A stretch of DNA of 64,000 bases from Leptothermofonsia sichuanensis E412 (GCF_019891175.1 NZ_CP072600.1:5580001-5644000), one strand, 5' to 3'; counted from the stretch's first letter, positions 25,843-35,960 are shown. Translations and numbers: made by a program. Notes: generated by a model not told the origin, from the sequence alone.

Positions 25843-28503
25843 TCATAGCGAGTGGGTGTCCGGCGAGGCAAAGGTCAGATAAAGCAACAGGGAATTCATC
25901 ACAACACTAATCGAACTCAAGGCCATCATAGCGCCTGCGGCAGCAGGACTCAACAGAATACCCCAGGTAGGCAATAGCACACCGGCAGCCAGAGGAATTC
26001 CCACAAAGTTATAGGCAAATGCCCAGAACAGATTTTGACGAATTTTGTTGAAAGTAGCACGACTCAGGCGAATGGCTTCAACCACATCATGCAGGCGATC
26101 GCGCATCAGAATAATTCCAGCCGTTTCAATGGCAACATCGGTACCAGAGTGAAGCGCCAGTCCAACATCCGCTTGAGCCAGAGCAGGGGCATCGTTGATC
26201 CCATCTCCCACCATTGCGACTTTGCTGCCCTGAGCCTGAAGGTGGGCAATGGTCTTTGCTTTGCCATCGGGTGGTATGTCTGCCAGGACTGATTCAGGCG
26301 GTAACCCCAGGGAATGGGCGATCGCCTGAGCCACTTCTTGCCGGTCACCTGTCAGTAACAAAACCTTAAGCCCCATCCGCTGCAACGCCTGCACGGTAAT
26401 GGCGGCATCGGGGCGGAGGGCATCTGCCACTGCAATCAGCCCAATCAGTTTTCCCTCAGCCGCCATGTAAATTACCGTTTTCCCAGCCCTGGCAATGGCG
26501 GCTGCCTGCTCTGTGGCCGGTTCGCCCACCGTGACTCCATTTTGCGCCAGCCATCCAGGAGTGCCCAGAACTATACGAATTTCTGCCGCTGGTTCAGTCA
26601 GCCTGACGGTGGCGGCTACTCCAAACCCAGGCTCCGTGACAAAGTTTTTGGCGGGTAGAAGAGACAGCCCTTCCCGTTCCGCCTGTTGCCCAATGGCAAG
26701 AGCAAGGGGGTGGCGTGTGCCACTCTCAACGCTGGCAGCAAGCTGGAGCAGCGCAGCCGGAGTGGAGGGGTAAAGGGGCGAAGCGGAGAGGGAATGGGAG
26801 GGAGCAGGTTGATCCGGCATCGGGGCAGCCGGGTCCAGGGGGATACAGTCTGTGACCGAGGGCTGACCTGATGTCAGCGTGCCAGTTTTGTCCAGAATAA
26901 TCGTATCGAGGGCATGAACCCGCTCTAAAATGTCGCCCCCGCGGATCAGAAGTCCCCGTTCCGCTCCAATCCCTGAACCGACCAGGATCGCCGTGGGAGT
27001 TGCCAGTCCTAAAGCGCAGGGGCAGGCAATGACGAGGACCGCGATCGCCAGTTTAAGACTCAACAACAGGGGGGAGAGGTGAGGAGTCAGGGGTGAGGAG
27101 TCAGGGAGGAGGTGATGTGCCAGGGCATGATCAGCTCCAATTGCCCACTGCCCAGTGGAGAGCACCCCTGGGGACCAGAGACGAGTACCAACCAGGTACC
27201 AGAAACAAAATGTGAGGGCAGCGATCGCCATCACGCCATAGGTAAAATATCCGGCGACCCTATCTGCTAACGCCTGAATTGGGGCTTTGCGGGTCTGGGC
27301 GCTTTCCACCATGGCAATAATTTGTGCCAGGGTCGTGTCCTTGCCAGTCCGGGTGGCTTGCAGGATGACCGTACCCGTTTGATTTAACGTGCCTGCGGCA
27401 ACCCGATCGCCTGCCTGCTTCAAAACCGGCAAAGGTTCCCCCGTCAGCATAGACTCATCCACTGTCGTCTGCCCTGCAACAATCTGCCCATCTACTGGGA
27501 TCTTGTCACCAGGAAGAATCTGTAACCATTCACCGATGCAGACGCGATCGGCAGGAATCTCAACCCAGTTTTGGGTAGGCAGAGGGGAGTTGGAAGCCCA
27601 CGGCTGTTCCTCTGCCTGGTCTGGCATCTGACTCCCGATTCCTGGCGGCAGAAATTCCTGCCTGGCCGGTGGGTTTAATGCTTCTGAGGGTTGCCCTCCC
27701 CCTGGAATCCGTCTTGCCACTTTCGGCTGAAGCGACAACAGCGCCTGAAACGCAGATGCCGCCCGATTTTTTGCCTTCTGTTCCAGCGTCCGCCCCAGGA
27801 GGATGAACCCAACCAGCATCACTGGCTCATCAAAGAAGCATTCCCAGCCCAGTTGGGGGAACAGAAGCGCCACCAGACTGGTTGTGTAAGCGGTCAACGT
27901 CCCCAGGCTGACAAGCGTATTCATATTGGGGGCCTGCTGGCGCAATCCGCGCCAGCCATCTGCCAGCATGGAACGCCCCGGTCCCACCAGGGCAGCCGTT
28001 GCCAGCCCACAGTGCAACCAGATATTGTTGAGTCCAGGAATGGTAAAACCACCCAGTTGTCCAATGTGGCCAAGCGAAGAAAAGACCAGCAGGAGGGCGG
28101 AGATCGCCAGCCTGCCCATCTGCTGCTGAGACTCCAACCGCCGCTTTGCTTCCAGATCCGTGAAAACGGGTTCTTCTGAAGCAGATTCTTCTGCGCATGG
28201 AGCATTCGGATACCGGGGTTGAGCCGGAAAGCCTGCTGCCGTTAAGGTTTCTGCCAGCACCTCTGGGCTGACCAGCCTGGCGTCGTATTCCACAACGGCG
28301 ACTTCTGTGACCAGATTAACCGAGGCAGAAATCACGCCCGATTGTTGATGTAGTCGTTTTTCCACCGCCCTGACACAACCGGCACACTTCATACCGCTGA
28401 CATCCAGAGTCGTGCTTGCCGCAGGTCTATCTGGAGCCTGTGTATCTGAAGTCTGTGTATCTGGAGCCAGGGGAACAAGGGGAGTTTCTGGGATGGGTGG
28501 CAT
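25843..28503 (-). CDS. copA: Copper-translocating P-type ATPase (CopA/PacS/CtaA group)
   Basis: P1B-type pump moving Cu(I) across the plasma or thylakoid membrane. An N-terminal heavy-metal domain has GMKCAGC (CxxC) near residue 40; eight membrane helices; CPC in [13 protein letters not shown] near residue 494; phosphorylation motif DKTGTLTSG with Asp near 537; HP motif in [27 protein letters not shown] near the end. At 886 residues it is about 100 longer than usual. The excess is in low-complexity inserts: about 270-310 (Pro/Gln/Glu-rich, between the A-domain strands), about 465-478 just before the CPC helix ([12 protein letters not shown]) and about 555-585 after DKTGT (Pro/Ser/Ala-rich). 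Exact role (CtaA import versus PacS/CopA) is not decidable from the single gene. Confidence 0.92.
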   Translation of the reverse strand: MPPIPETPLVPLAPDTQTSDTQAPDRPAASTTLDVSGMKCAGCVRAVEKRLHQQSGVISASVNLVTEVAVVEYDARLVSPEVLAETLTAAGFPAQPRYPNAPCAEESASEEPVFTDLEAKRRLESQQQMGRLAISALLLVFSSLGHIGQLGGFTIPGLNNIWLHCGLATAALVGPGRSMLADGWRGLRQQAPNMNTLVSLGTLTAYTTSLVALLFPQLGWECFFDEPVMLVGFILLGRTLEQKAKNRAASAFQALLSLQPKVARRIPGGGQPSEALNPPARQEFLPPGIGSQMPDQAEEQPWASNSPLPTQNWVEIPADRVCIGEWLQILPGDKIPVDGQIVAGQTTVDESMLTGEPLPVLKQAGDRVAAGTLNQTGTVILQATRTGKDTTLAQIIAMVESAQTRKAPIQALADRVAGYFTYGVMAIAALTFCFWYLVGTRLWSPGVLSTGQWAIGADHALAHHLLPDSSPLTPHLSPLLLSLKLAIAVLVIACPCALGLATPTAILVGSGIGAERGLLIRGGDILERVHALDTIILDKTGTLTSGQPSVTDCIPLDPAAPMPDQPAPSHSLSASPLYPSTPAALLQLAASVESGTRHPLALAIGQQAEREGLSLLPAKNFVTEPGFGVAATVRLTEPAAEIRIVLGTPGWLAQNGVTVGEPATEQAAAIARAGKTVIYMAAEGKLIGLIAVADALRPDAAITVQALQRMGLKVLLLTGDRQEVAQAIAHSLGLPPESVLADIPPDGKAKTIAHLQAQGSKVAMVGDGINDAPALAQADVGLALHSGTDVAIETAGIILMRDRLHDVVEAIRLSRATFNKIRQNLFWAFAYNFVGIPLAAGVLLPTWGILLSPAAAGAMMALSSISVVMNSLLLYLTFASPDTHSL

Positions 28504-28621
28504 GAAATCTCAAAACGTGAACGGGTGGAGTTGTTCTTAACAGTTGCCCTTGTGCGTGAGGGTAGACCTTGTGTCAGAGTAGATGGGGCGAAGGGCAATC
28601 CGCTGGAATTTCATTCTGTCG

Positions 28622-28843
28622 TCAAAACTCATCTTCCTGCCGCTGTTTCTGATACCGCGAAGTTCCCTTGAACCGTCCACTCCAGTAGAGGTAAATCAGA
28701 TAGAGGCAGGCTACCGTCTGGAAGGCAAGAATTACCCAGGCACTCAGAAAAAAATGGGTTTCCAGACTGGAGTAAGCACTGAAGTAAGCACCGCCTGCGA
28801 TCGCCAGTAGAGTAGCCAGAACGAGTTTCTTGTGTTTGAGCAT
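28622..28843 (-). CDS. Small two-helix membrane protein, unknown (73 aa)
   Basis: ATG 28843 (MLKHKKLVLATLLAIAGG) is preferred to an upstream TTG. Two hydrophobic helices (LVLATLLAIAGGAYFSAYSS and WVILAFQTVACLYLIYLYW) joined by a short loop, then a very charged C-terminus (KGTSRYQKQRQEDEF). No family recognised. Lies 37 bases downstream of the CPBP protease gene on the same strand, so probably co-transcribed. Confidence 0.65.
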   Translation of the reverse strand: MLKHKKLVLATLLAIAGGAYFSAYSSLETHFFLSAWVILAFQTVACLYLIYLYWSGRFKGTSRYQKQRQEDEF

Positions 28844-28880
28844 TGTCAATTCAAGCAATGATTTGGGGGTATGACAGAAA

Positions 28881-30407
28881 TCAGCCCGTATTCCCCAAAA
28901 TAATCAGGCTGAGCAGGGTACCACTGTTCCACAGTCCGTGGAGCAGCATGGAGGCAAGCAAATTGCGCGATCGCACGTAAACAAAACCCAACACCATTCC
29001 CAGTGTAGTCAGCGGCAGCACCTCTGAGAGATTGAGGTGGGCAACTGCGAAGACGAGTGCACTGAGGGCGATCGCCCCCCATATCGAGAAATAGCGGGTC
29101 AGAGAAGGGAGCAGAAAACCACGAAACAGGGTTTCCTCAAACAGGGGAGCCGCCACCCCCGCCGTCAGGAAAAAAATGAAGAGCGCCACATTGTCTCTGC
29201 TTTCCAGGGCGATCGGTAACAGCGGATTGCTGCCTCCCTGCCCTTTCCAGATTGCCTGATTCACCAGCGACACCACAATCACCAGGGGTAAGGCTGCAAA
29301 ATAGCCCCCCAGCCCCCACCAGAACCAATTGCCCTTGAAGTTGAACCGGAACCAGCCCTCCGGCAGCGGGAAAAAAGGCTGGATCAGAAAGTAAAGAACG
29401 CCCAGCCCGCCGATGGTCAGCAAAATGTAGTCCATCAGGATGTAGACAGCTTTTCCTCGCACACTCAAAAGAGCCAGATTAAACCCGGATGCCCCCTGTA
29501 CCAGCTGCAACACAAGGGGTAACAAAATTTGCCCAACCAGGAAAAACCCAAAAATTAACACCTCCCAGATCAACTCCCTCTCCCAGGGGACTGTCCAGGC
29601 TGCCATCCCGGCAGGAGAGAGGAGTGACTGTTTCCGCTGTACCAGCCATTGTCCCAGCAGAAACAACAAAATCCCTCCCCCAATCAAACAACCCAGGACA
29701 GGAATTCCCCCCACCAATGCCAGGCTCCTGTACGCCCGTCCGGCTGCCTGCTGTTGCTCCAGTTGGAGGGCAGCCAGAGCATCCTGACGTTGTTGTAACT
29801 GATAAAGCTGGGATAGTGCCTGATAACGAAACCACCCATCCAGATTTTTTTTCAGCCGTGATTCGGCGTCAGGCATAAGCTGGGGAGGCTGATTCCACAA
29901 ACCAGCGAGAGTTCCGGCTGTTTTACTCAGCGATTCCAGATCTGGTTCAGAGCCTGCCGGTTGAATCACCTCTGCCCAGGTTTGTTGGGCTTCCTTTGTT
30001 TGCCCCTGACTGACCTGCAAAATGCCCAGTCTCAAATCCAGTTCCAGTGCCAGTTGTTGCTGCCTTGATCGGGTTAACTGAAGCGTTTCTGATCCACCAG
30101 GGGATGCCGCCAGTAAAGATTGGGTCTGATCTAAATTCTTTACCACCGATTGGCGAAAAGTCTGGTACTCTTTGGCTGCAATCTTAATCGGTTCGGCTCC
30201 CAGCAAAGCTCTGCGAGCAGAATCCAGATTGGGATCATCTCCCTGATAGGTGGATGCCTGGAGCACCAGATTCGTTTGAAAAAGCTCCAATCGACTCTGA
30301 AATTGAGGCTGACTCCAGCTTTGCCATAGCCTTAAGCCAACGGAGAACACCACGCCCACCGTTAGCACAATCAAAATTAATCGCTTGAATGTCATGACCC
30401 CTTCCAT
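28881..30407 (-). CDS. CPBP-family intramembrane glutamic endopeptidase (CAAX-protease-like)
   Basis: Starts at ATG 30407 region with an N-terminal membrane helix, followed by about 200 residues of periplasmic or lumenal helical domain (LGILQVSQGQTKEAQQTWAEV resembles a TPR) and then about eight membrane helices. The protease motifs lie late: PLFEETLFRGFL (EExxxR, metal- or acid-catalytic pair), FAVAHLNLSEVLPL (FxxxH) and ASMLLHGLWNS (HxxxN/D). 508 residues is the long cyanobacterial form. CPBP enzymes process prenylated or membrane peptides and bacteriocin precursors; the substrate here is unknown. Confidence 0.9.
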   Translation of the reverse strand: MEGVMTFKRLILIVLTVGVVFSVGLRLWQSWSQPQFQSRLELFQTNLVLQASTYQGDDPNLDSARRALLGAEPIKIAAKEYQTFRQSVVKNLDQTQSLLAASPGGSETLQLTRSRQQQLALELDLRLGILQVSQGQTKEAQQTWAEVIQPAGSEPDLESLSKTAGTLAGLWNQPPQLMPDAESRLKKNLDGWFRYQALSQLYQLQQRQDALAALQLEQQQAAGRAYRSLALVGGIPVLGCLIGGGILLFLLGQWLVQRKQSLLSPAGMAAWTVPWERELIWEVLIFGFFLVGQILLPLVLQLVQGASGFNLALLSVRGKAVYILMDYILLTIGGLGVLYFLIQPFFPLPEGWFRFNFKGNWFWWGLGGYFAALPLVIVVSLVNQAIWKGQGGSNPLLPIALESRDNVALFIFFLTAGVAAPLFEETLFRGFLLPSLTRYFSIWGAIALSALVFAVAHLNLSEVLPLTTLGMVLGFVYVRSRNLLASMLLHGLWNSGTLLSLIILGNTG

Positions 30408-30647
30408 AAAGCCGCCTGACTGGATTATGACACTGTATGGATGAAGGATGAAGGATAACGAATGAAGGATGACGAATGAGATTAAGGGTTAAAGGTTGGG
30501 AGTTGAAAATAACTCAGGATCCAGTCACCAGCTTTCATGGCAGCAGCAAATGCTTTGAGCAGTCTTTTGCCAGGGGGATTGTCTGCCCCGATGCCTGGAG
30601 CGGGTCACTGAACAGGTTAAAATTCTTAGTGTTTTAACACTTTTTCT
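30408..30647. other. Divergent intergenic region with GAAGGAT/GACGAAT heptamers
   Basis: 30442-30480 is a run of degenerate 7-base units (GAAGGAT, AACGAAT, GACGAAT), a short tandem repeat type common in filamentous cyanobacteria. A promoter for the histidine-phosphatase gene may lie near TTAAAATTCTTAGTG at 30617, but boxes are weak. Confidence 0.4.
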
Positions 30648-32012
30648 ATGCCTACTAAACCTTCCCCCACCCGTGTCATTCTCGTCCGTCATGGCGAGAG
30701 CAGTTTTAATCTGGAGCGACGAGTCCAGGGGCATTGGGACAAGTCCACTCTGACCGAAACGGGCAAAATATCCGCCCGCCAGGTTGGGGATGCGCTCAGT
30801 GAAATGAAGTTTGATGCGGTTTACAGTAGTCCCCTGAGTCGGGCAAAAGATACAGCAGATATTATTCTTTCGCGTCTCAAAACGCCCCCTGCCAGTCCAA
30901 TTCAGGTTACGGATAGCCTGAAGGAGATTAATCTGGTGTTGTGGGAAGGGATGTTGTTTACTGAAGTCGCAGCACAATATCCAGAGGAATATCGCAACTG
31001 GCAGGAGGCTCCAGACCGGGTGCGGATGGTCATTCCTGGGGATGACGGACAGCCCATAGATTTTTACCCGGTTCTGGCTTTGTTTGAGCAAGCCAGGGAT
31101 TTCTGGAAAGAATTGTTACCGCGCCATGCCGGACAAACCATCCTGTTAGTTGCCCATAGTGGGATCAACCGGGCATTAGTCAGTACGGCTGTGGGATTGC
31201 CCCCCGATCGCTACCAATCTATTCATCAGTCCAACTGTGGTATCAGTGTTCTCAACTTTTCTGGTAGTTGGGACGATCCTGTACAGTTAGAGTCCCTGAA
31301 CTTGACTGCCCATCTGGGAGAACCCTTACCCCCAATGAAACAGGGGCGAACGGGCCATCGGTTACTTCTGGTTCGTCATGGGGAAACCAACTGGAACCGG
31401 GACAAACGGTTTCAGGGTCAGATCGACGTGCCGCTGAATGAAATGGGACGGGTGCAATCGGGGCAGGCAGCGGAGTTCCTTAAACCAGTGCCAATCCGCT
31501 ATGCGGTTACCAGCCCCATGCTACGCCCAAAGGAAACCGCTGAGATCATCCTGCAACATCATCCTGATGTGGACCTGGAGTTGGAGGATAACTTAAGGGA
31601 AATCAGTCATGGGTTGTGGGAAGGCAAACTGGAAACCGAGATTGAGCAGGAATATCCGGGGATGCTTGAGCAGTGGCAGAATGCTCCTGAAACCGTGCAA
31701 ATGCCCGAAGGTGAAAATTTACATCAGGTGTGGGAACGGGCGATCGCTGCCTGGGATGGCATTGTACAGTCCGCTTACCAGCGGCAGGAACCGGGAATCA
31801 CGCTGGTAGTTGCCCATGATGCGATTAATAAGGCAATTCTTTGCTACGTCCTGGGACTGGGACCCAATTATTTCTGGAGCTTTAAGCAGGGTAACGGTGC
31901 TGTCAGCGTGATTGACTACTCTCAAGGGTCGGAAAAGCCTGTTTTAACCGCCATGAACATTACCAGCCATTTAGGTGGAGTGTTGGACAAAACCGCCGCA
32001 GGAGCGCTGTAG
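30648..32012 (+). CDS. Two-domain histidine phosphatase (phosphoglycerate-mutase-like)
   Basis: Two complete dPGM-type domains in tandem. Domain 1 (residues about 8-210) has LVRHGESSFN, SSPLSRAKDTADI, EINLVLWEGML and VAHSGINRAL; domain 2 (about 238-440) has LVRHGETNWN, SPMLRPKETAEI, EISHGLWEGKL and VAHDAINKAIL. In each, the first His is the phospho-acceptor and the Glu and second His complete the site; both sites are intact. Cyanobacterial members of this superfamily include true phosphatases, for example for phosphoserine, rather than mutases, so the substrate should not be assumed. ATG 30648; 454 residues. Confidence 0.9.
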   Translation: MPTKPSPTRVILVRHGESSFNLERRVQGHWDKSTLTETGKISARQVGDALSEMKFDAVYSSPLSRAKDTADIILSRLKTPPASPIQVTDSLKEINLVLWEGMLFTEVAAQYPEEYRNWQEAPDRVRMVIPGDDGQPIDFYPVLALFEQARDFWKELLPRHAGQTILLVAHSGINRALVSTAVGLPPDRYQSIHQSNCGISVLNFSGSWDDPVQLESLNLTAHLGEPLPPMKQGRTGHRLLLVRHGETNWNRDKRFQGQIDVPLNEMGRVQSGQAAEFLKPVPIRYAVTSPMLRPKETAEIILQHHPDVDLELEDNLREISHGLWEGKLETEIEQEYPGMLEQWQNAPETVQMPEGENLHQVWERAIAAWDGIVQSAYQRQEPGITLVVAHDAINKAILCYVLGLGPNYFWSFKQGNGAVSVIDYSQGSEKPVLTAMNITSHLGGVLDKTAAGAL

Positions 32013-32253
32013 AGGAGTGAGGAGTGAGAAGTGAGGAGAAGAAATGGGCAAGGGGAAAAGAATTCAGGAATGGAAATTCAATTGAGTTGGGTGATTGGGT
32101 AGGAGTTGGTTCTGTCCCAGAAACTGCCCGTTCAGGGTTGTCAGGTTCAACCTGCTGGACAGGTTGCCTGGTTATTTAATCCATAATCTTTAACCTTTAG
32201 AGTCAGGAATTTTGGAGTCAAGCGTTGGGCATGAGTGCCGTACCAGCAAACCC

Positions 32254-33573
32254 ATGACGTGTGAGTTATTACAACAGGTACGGGTGCTCGATCCAGTGGC
32301 AGGGAGTGATCGAGTCGCAGATGTTTTGATTGAGGATGGGGTTGTGGGGGCGATCGCAGATGCCCTGACTGACTATCCGGCGGATACATCCATCCACAAC
32401 TGCCAGGGACTCATTCTGGGACCCGGGTTGATTGACCTTTACAGTCACGCCAGTGAACCTGGCTTTGAGGCGCGAGAAACCCTGGAATCCTTAATGCAAG
32501 CGGGGGCAGCCGGTGGATTCACGCAGATTGCTGTGTTGCCTGCAACGGCTCCGCCACTGGATAACCCTGCCACCATATCCTGGCTGATGGAAAAGGTAAC
32601 TCACCTCAGGCAAAGGAAACAACCCGGTCATCACTCCTCTCGCCTGACGCCGCCTGCCTCACCTTCCGCCTTGCCCCATCTCCACTGCTGGGCAGCACTC
32701 ACCACAGAAGCCAGAGGACAGCAAATGACAGACCTGGCAGACCTGGCAACCGCTGAGATTGTGGGTTTTGCCGATGGGAACCCGGTGAACAACCTGCTCC
32801 TGCTGCGTCGGTTACTGGAATATCTAAACCCGCTTGGTAAGCCGATCGCCCTCTGGGCCTGCGACCTGGAACTGGCAGGAAATGGGGTCATGCGGGAAGG
32901 TCCAGAAGCCATCCGGTTTGGCCTGGCTGGGGTCCCGGCCATGGCAGAAACTGTCGCCCTATCTGCCTTACTGGAGTGTGTTGAAACCACAGGTACACCC
33001 GTCCATCTGATGCGGGTATCAACCGCCCGTAGCGTAGACCTGATCCGGCTGGCAAAGGCACGGGGTTTGCCCATCACCGCCAGCACATCCTGGATGCACC
33101 TGCTCCTGAACAGCGAAGCCGTGGGCAGCTACGACCCAAACCTGCGCTTAAATCCGCCTTTAGGCAACTCAGCCGATCAGGAAGCCCTGATTAACGGACT
33201 TCAGACTGGCATCCTGGATGCGATCGCCATCGATCACACCCCCTACACCTACGAGGAAAAAACGGTCGCTTTTGCCGAAGCTCCCCCTGGGGCGATTGGA
33301 CTGGAACTGGCATTACCACTCCTCTGGCAGGCACTGGTGGAAACCAACCGCTGGACACCACTGGAACTATGGCGCTGTCTCAGCCTCCATCCTGCCAGAT
33401 GCCTGCATCAACAACCAGGCGCGATCGCAGTCGGTGAACCAGCAGAACTGACCCTCTACGATCCCCACTACCCCTGGGTCATTGATGGGCAATCATTGCG
33501 ATCGCTGTCCAGGAACACCCCCTGGTTTGAACAACCAGTGACCGGGCGTGTGCTTAAAACCTGGTGCGACTGA
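32254..33573 (+). CDS. Dihydroorotase-family protein with degenerate active site
   Basis: Amidohydrolase fold related to PyrC. ATG 32254 (MTCELLQQVRVLDPVAG) is chosen over the upstream start. The N-terminal sandwich and PGLIDLYSHASEPG correspond to the usual D-x-H-x-H-x-R-E-P-G metal site, but the first His is Tyr, and the Arg is Ser. The later TASTSWMHLLL lacks the His pair of the usual EVxPHH motif, whereas IAIDHTPY keeps the Asp-His. A 20-residue Ser/Pro/His-rich insert near residues 125-147 resembles translated intergenic DNA. With three metal or substrate residues missing it is probably not an active dihydroorotase; a partner role for aspartate transcarbamoylase, as reported for inactive PyrC-like proteins in other bacteria, is possible. 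Confidence 0.8.
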   Translation: MTCELLQQVRVLDPVAGSDRVADVLIEDGVVGAIADALTDYPADTSIHNCQGLILGPGLIDLYSHASEPGFEARETLESLMQAGAAGGFTQIAVLPATAPPLDNPATISWLMEKVTHLRQRKQPGHHSSRLTPPASPSALPHLHCWAALTTEARGQQMTDLADLATAEIVGFADGNPVNNLLLLRRLLEYLNPLGKPIALWACDLELAGNGVMREGPEAIRFGLAGVPAMAETVALSALLECVETTGTPVHLMRVSTARSVDLIRLAKARGLPITASTSWMHLLLNSEAVGSYDPNLRLNPPLGNSADQEALINGLQTGILDAIAIDHTPYTYEEKTVAFAEAPPGAIGLELALPLLWQALVETNRWTPLELWRCLSLHPARCLHQQPGAIAVGEPAELTLYDPHYPWVIDGQSLRSLSRNTPWFEQPVTGRVLKTWCD

Positions 33574-33823
33574 CCAAAACTTTTCCCTCAACCATTTCCT
33601 GCAAATCGAGTTATTTCGATTTATAACGACACTTAATTAATGTTTAACTCTTCCTTAAGACAAACCGCGATTTTTCAGCCCAGCCATTGGGACAGACAGA
33701 GAATCTACTTACCAGATCTCAGTGATCTGGGATACAAAATGACTGGCTAGCACTAAGCGGTCTAGCAAGCTTTTCGTGTTTTAGCCAGCCAGGTGTCGTT
33801 TAGCTAATTGCTGGCGAGGAACT

Positions 33824-35872
33824 ATGAGCGAAAAAGTTTTGTCGGGTACCCGAAACGTGGCGATCGTGGGTCCCTATCTGAGTGGAAAAACTACACTGCT
33901 GGAAAGCATTTTGTCTGTGACCGGCGCGATTACCCGCAAGGGCAAAGTGCAAGATAAAAATACAGTTGGTGACAGTGCCCCAGAAGCCCGCGATCGCCAG
34001 ATGACTGTGGAAATTAACGCCGCCTGCACCGAGTATGGCGGCGTTCGTTTTACATTTCTAGATTGTCCTGGTTCGATTGAATTTATTCAGGAAACCTTTA
34101 ATGCCCTGATTGGGGTGGATGCCGTTGTCATTGTCTGTGAACCTGTTGCTGATCGCGTGATGACCCTGGCACCCCTGTTTAAGTTTCTGGATAACTGGGA
34201 AATTCCACATCTGGTTTTTGTCAATAAGATGGACCGGGCCGATGGAGACATTAACGATGTCTTGCAAGCTTTGAAAACCGTCTCCAGTCGTCCTTTAGTT
34301 GCACACCAGTATCCTATTGGGGTAGGAGAAAACCTGGTTGGGTTTATTGATCTGGTGAGTGAGCAAGCTTACCATTACCATCCGGGGGCACCGGCTGACC
34401 CTGTCCCACTTCCCGACTCGCTTCGAGAACAGGAAAAAGCTGCCCGCAACGAAATGTTAGAAACCCTGGCAGATTTTGACGATCATCTATTAGAAGAACT
34501 CCTGGAAGACATTGACCCACCTCAAGAAGAAATTCTGAAGGATTTGAAAATGGAGTTGGGGGCTGATCAGATAGTGCCCGTTTTCTTTGGGGTTACCGAT
34601 CAGGATTATGGTGTGCGTCCCCTTCTGGAAGCCCTGTTGCGGGAAGCGCCTGAACCGGAAGTGACGGCTGAAAACCGGGGAATTACCCTCAGCGACAGTA
34701 CCCCCCTGGCGCAGGTGTTGAAAACCTATTACACTCCCCAGGGCGGCAAGCTTTCCCTGGTTCGAGTCTGGCAGGGCACCCTGACAGACGGGATGACATT
34801 GAATGGCGTTCGTGTCGGTGGCATCTATCGCCTCATGGGACAGCAGCAGCAAACCCTGAACACGGCTGAAGCCGGTGAAATTGTTGCGCTGGGTCGGATG
34901 GATGGCGTCAAAACCGGAGATACCCTGACAACCCATTCTGCGACCGTCAACGAATTGCCCAAAGCTGAACATCTGGATCCCGTGTTTGCCCTGGCCATCA
35001 CGGCTGAGGTCCGCAGTGACGAGGTCAAACTCAGCAGTGCCATGGCAAAATTGCTGGAAGAAGATCCCTCCCTGGACTGGGAACAGCATGGCGATACCCA
35101 CGAAGTCATTCTCTGGGGACAGGGGGATATCCACCTCCAGGTCGCCCTGGATCGGTTGCGGCGTAAGTACAATCTGCCAATGAGTACCCATCTGCCTCAG
35201 ATTCCTTACAAGGAGACGATTCGCAAGCCTGCTTCCTCCATTCATGGCCGTTACAAACGCCAGACAGGTGGGCATGGTCAGTTTGGTGATGTCTACCTGG
35301 ATATTAAACCGCTGCCCCGTGGAGAAGGGTTCAGCTTCCATGAGACGATTGTGGGCGGTGTCGTCCCCCGGCAGTATATTCCAGCCGTGGAAACCGGGGT
35401 GCGGGAATACCTGGTTCACGGTCCACTGGGTTTCCCGGTGGTGGATGTGGATGTTACCCTGACCAATGGCTCCTATCACACGGTCGATAGTTCTGAACAG
35501 GCATTTAAGCAGGCAGCCCGGATTGCCATGCAGGAGGGGATGGCAAAGTGCCAGCCTACGCTGCTGGAACCGATTCTGAATGTCACGATCTCGGTACCCT
35601 CAGACTTTACCTCAAAGGTGCTGCGACTGGTCAGTGGTCGGCGTGGTCAGATCCTGGGTTACGATGCCAAACCCGATTGGACAGGTTGGGACCAGGTGTC
35701 TGCCCAAATTCCGCAGGCAGAGATGCACGACCTGATTGTGGAGTTGCGATCGCAAACAATGGGGGTCGGCTTCTTCAACTGGGAATATGACCATCTGCAA
35801 GAGGTACCCGAAAAGCTCGCTGAACGAGTAATTGCTACCACAGGCAATGGGAATGGTAATTCCAGCAAATAG
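33824..35872 (+). CDS. Divergent elongation-factor-G-like GTPase
   Basis: ATG 33824 behind GAGGAA. Five-domain EF-G architecture over 682 residues: G1 GPYLSGKTTL (16-25), switch II DCPGSIE (about 80-86) and G4 NKMD (about 135); domain II with GGKLSLVRVWQGTL; domains III-V ending in SGRRGQILGYDAKP and the usual QTMGVGFFNWEYDHLQEVP. It differs from translational EF-G in that the switch II His of DTPGH is Ser, and the P-loop lacks AHVDHGKT. It therefore belongs to the EF-G-like paralogues (FusA2 type) with unclear role in translation. A second, canonical fusA is expected elsewhere. Confidence 0.88.
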   Translation: MSEKVLSGTRNVAIVGPYLSGKTTLLESILSVTGAITRKGKVQDKNTVGDSAPEARDRQMTVEINAACTEYGGVRFTFLDCPGSIEFIQETFNALIGVDAVVIVCEPVADRVMTLAPLFKFLDNWEIPHLVFVNKMDRADGDINDVLQALKTVSSRPLVAHQYPIGVGENLVGFIDLVSEQAYHYHPGAPADPVPLPDSLREQEKAARNEMLETLADFDDHLLEELLEDIDPPQEEILKDLKMELGADQIVPVFFGVTDQDYGVRPLLEALLREAPEPEVTAENRGITLSDSTPLAQVLKTYYTPQGGKLSLVRVWQGTLTDGMTLNGVRVGGIYRLMGQQQQTLNTAEAGEIVALGRMDGVKTGDTLTTHSATVNELPKAEHLDPVFALAITAEVRSDEVKLSSAMAKLLEEDPSLDWEQHGDTHEVILWGQGDIHLQVALDRLRRKYNLPMSTHLPQIPYKETIRKPASSIHGRYKRQTGGHGQFGDVYLDIKPLPRGEGFSFHETIVGGVVPRQYIPAVETGVREYLVHGPLGFPVVDVDVTLTNGSYHTVDSSEQAFKQAARIAMQEGMAKCQPTLLEPILNVTISVPSDFTSKVLRLVSGRRGQILGYDAKPDWTGWDQVSAQIPQAEMHDLIVELRSQTMGVGFFNWEYDHLQEVPEKLAERVIATTGNGNGNSSK

Positions 35873-35900
35873 CTGAAGTGATTTCAGCGCTGCTTATCAA

Positions 35901-35960
35901 AATCCCCGACTTCTCTAACCTACTCGATCCCGATTGAGTGGTTCCCAGAAGTCGGGGATC
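35901..35960 (+). repeat. Inverted repeat AATCCCCGACTTCT ... AGAAGTCGGGGAT
   Basis: Arms of 13-14 bases (35901-35914, 35947-35959) around a 32-base middle. It sits 30 bases behind the EF-G-like gene and could also act as a terminator-like structure, though no T-run follows. Confidence 0.55.

Noticed and set aside
30442-30480. Heptamer run that might be taken for a CRISPR-like array
   Set aside because: Units are 7 bases and degenerate, with no spacers; a short tandem repeat only.
30525-31091. Minus-strand frame of 188 codons
   Set aside because: Mostly antisense to the histidine-phosphatase gene; no recognisable domain.
32254-33573. Active dihydroorotase (pyrC)
   Set aside because: First metal His and substrate Arg are replaced and the later His pair is missing, so I do not give the symbol.
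34490-35479. Minus-strand open frame of 329 codons
   Set aside because: Antisense to the EF-G-like gene, no ribosome-binding site, His/Gln-rich composition typical of shadow frames.
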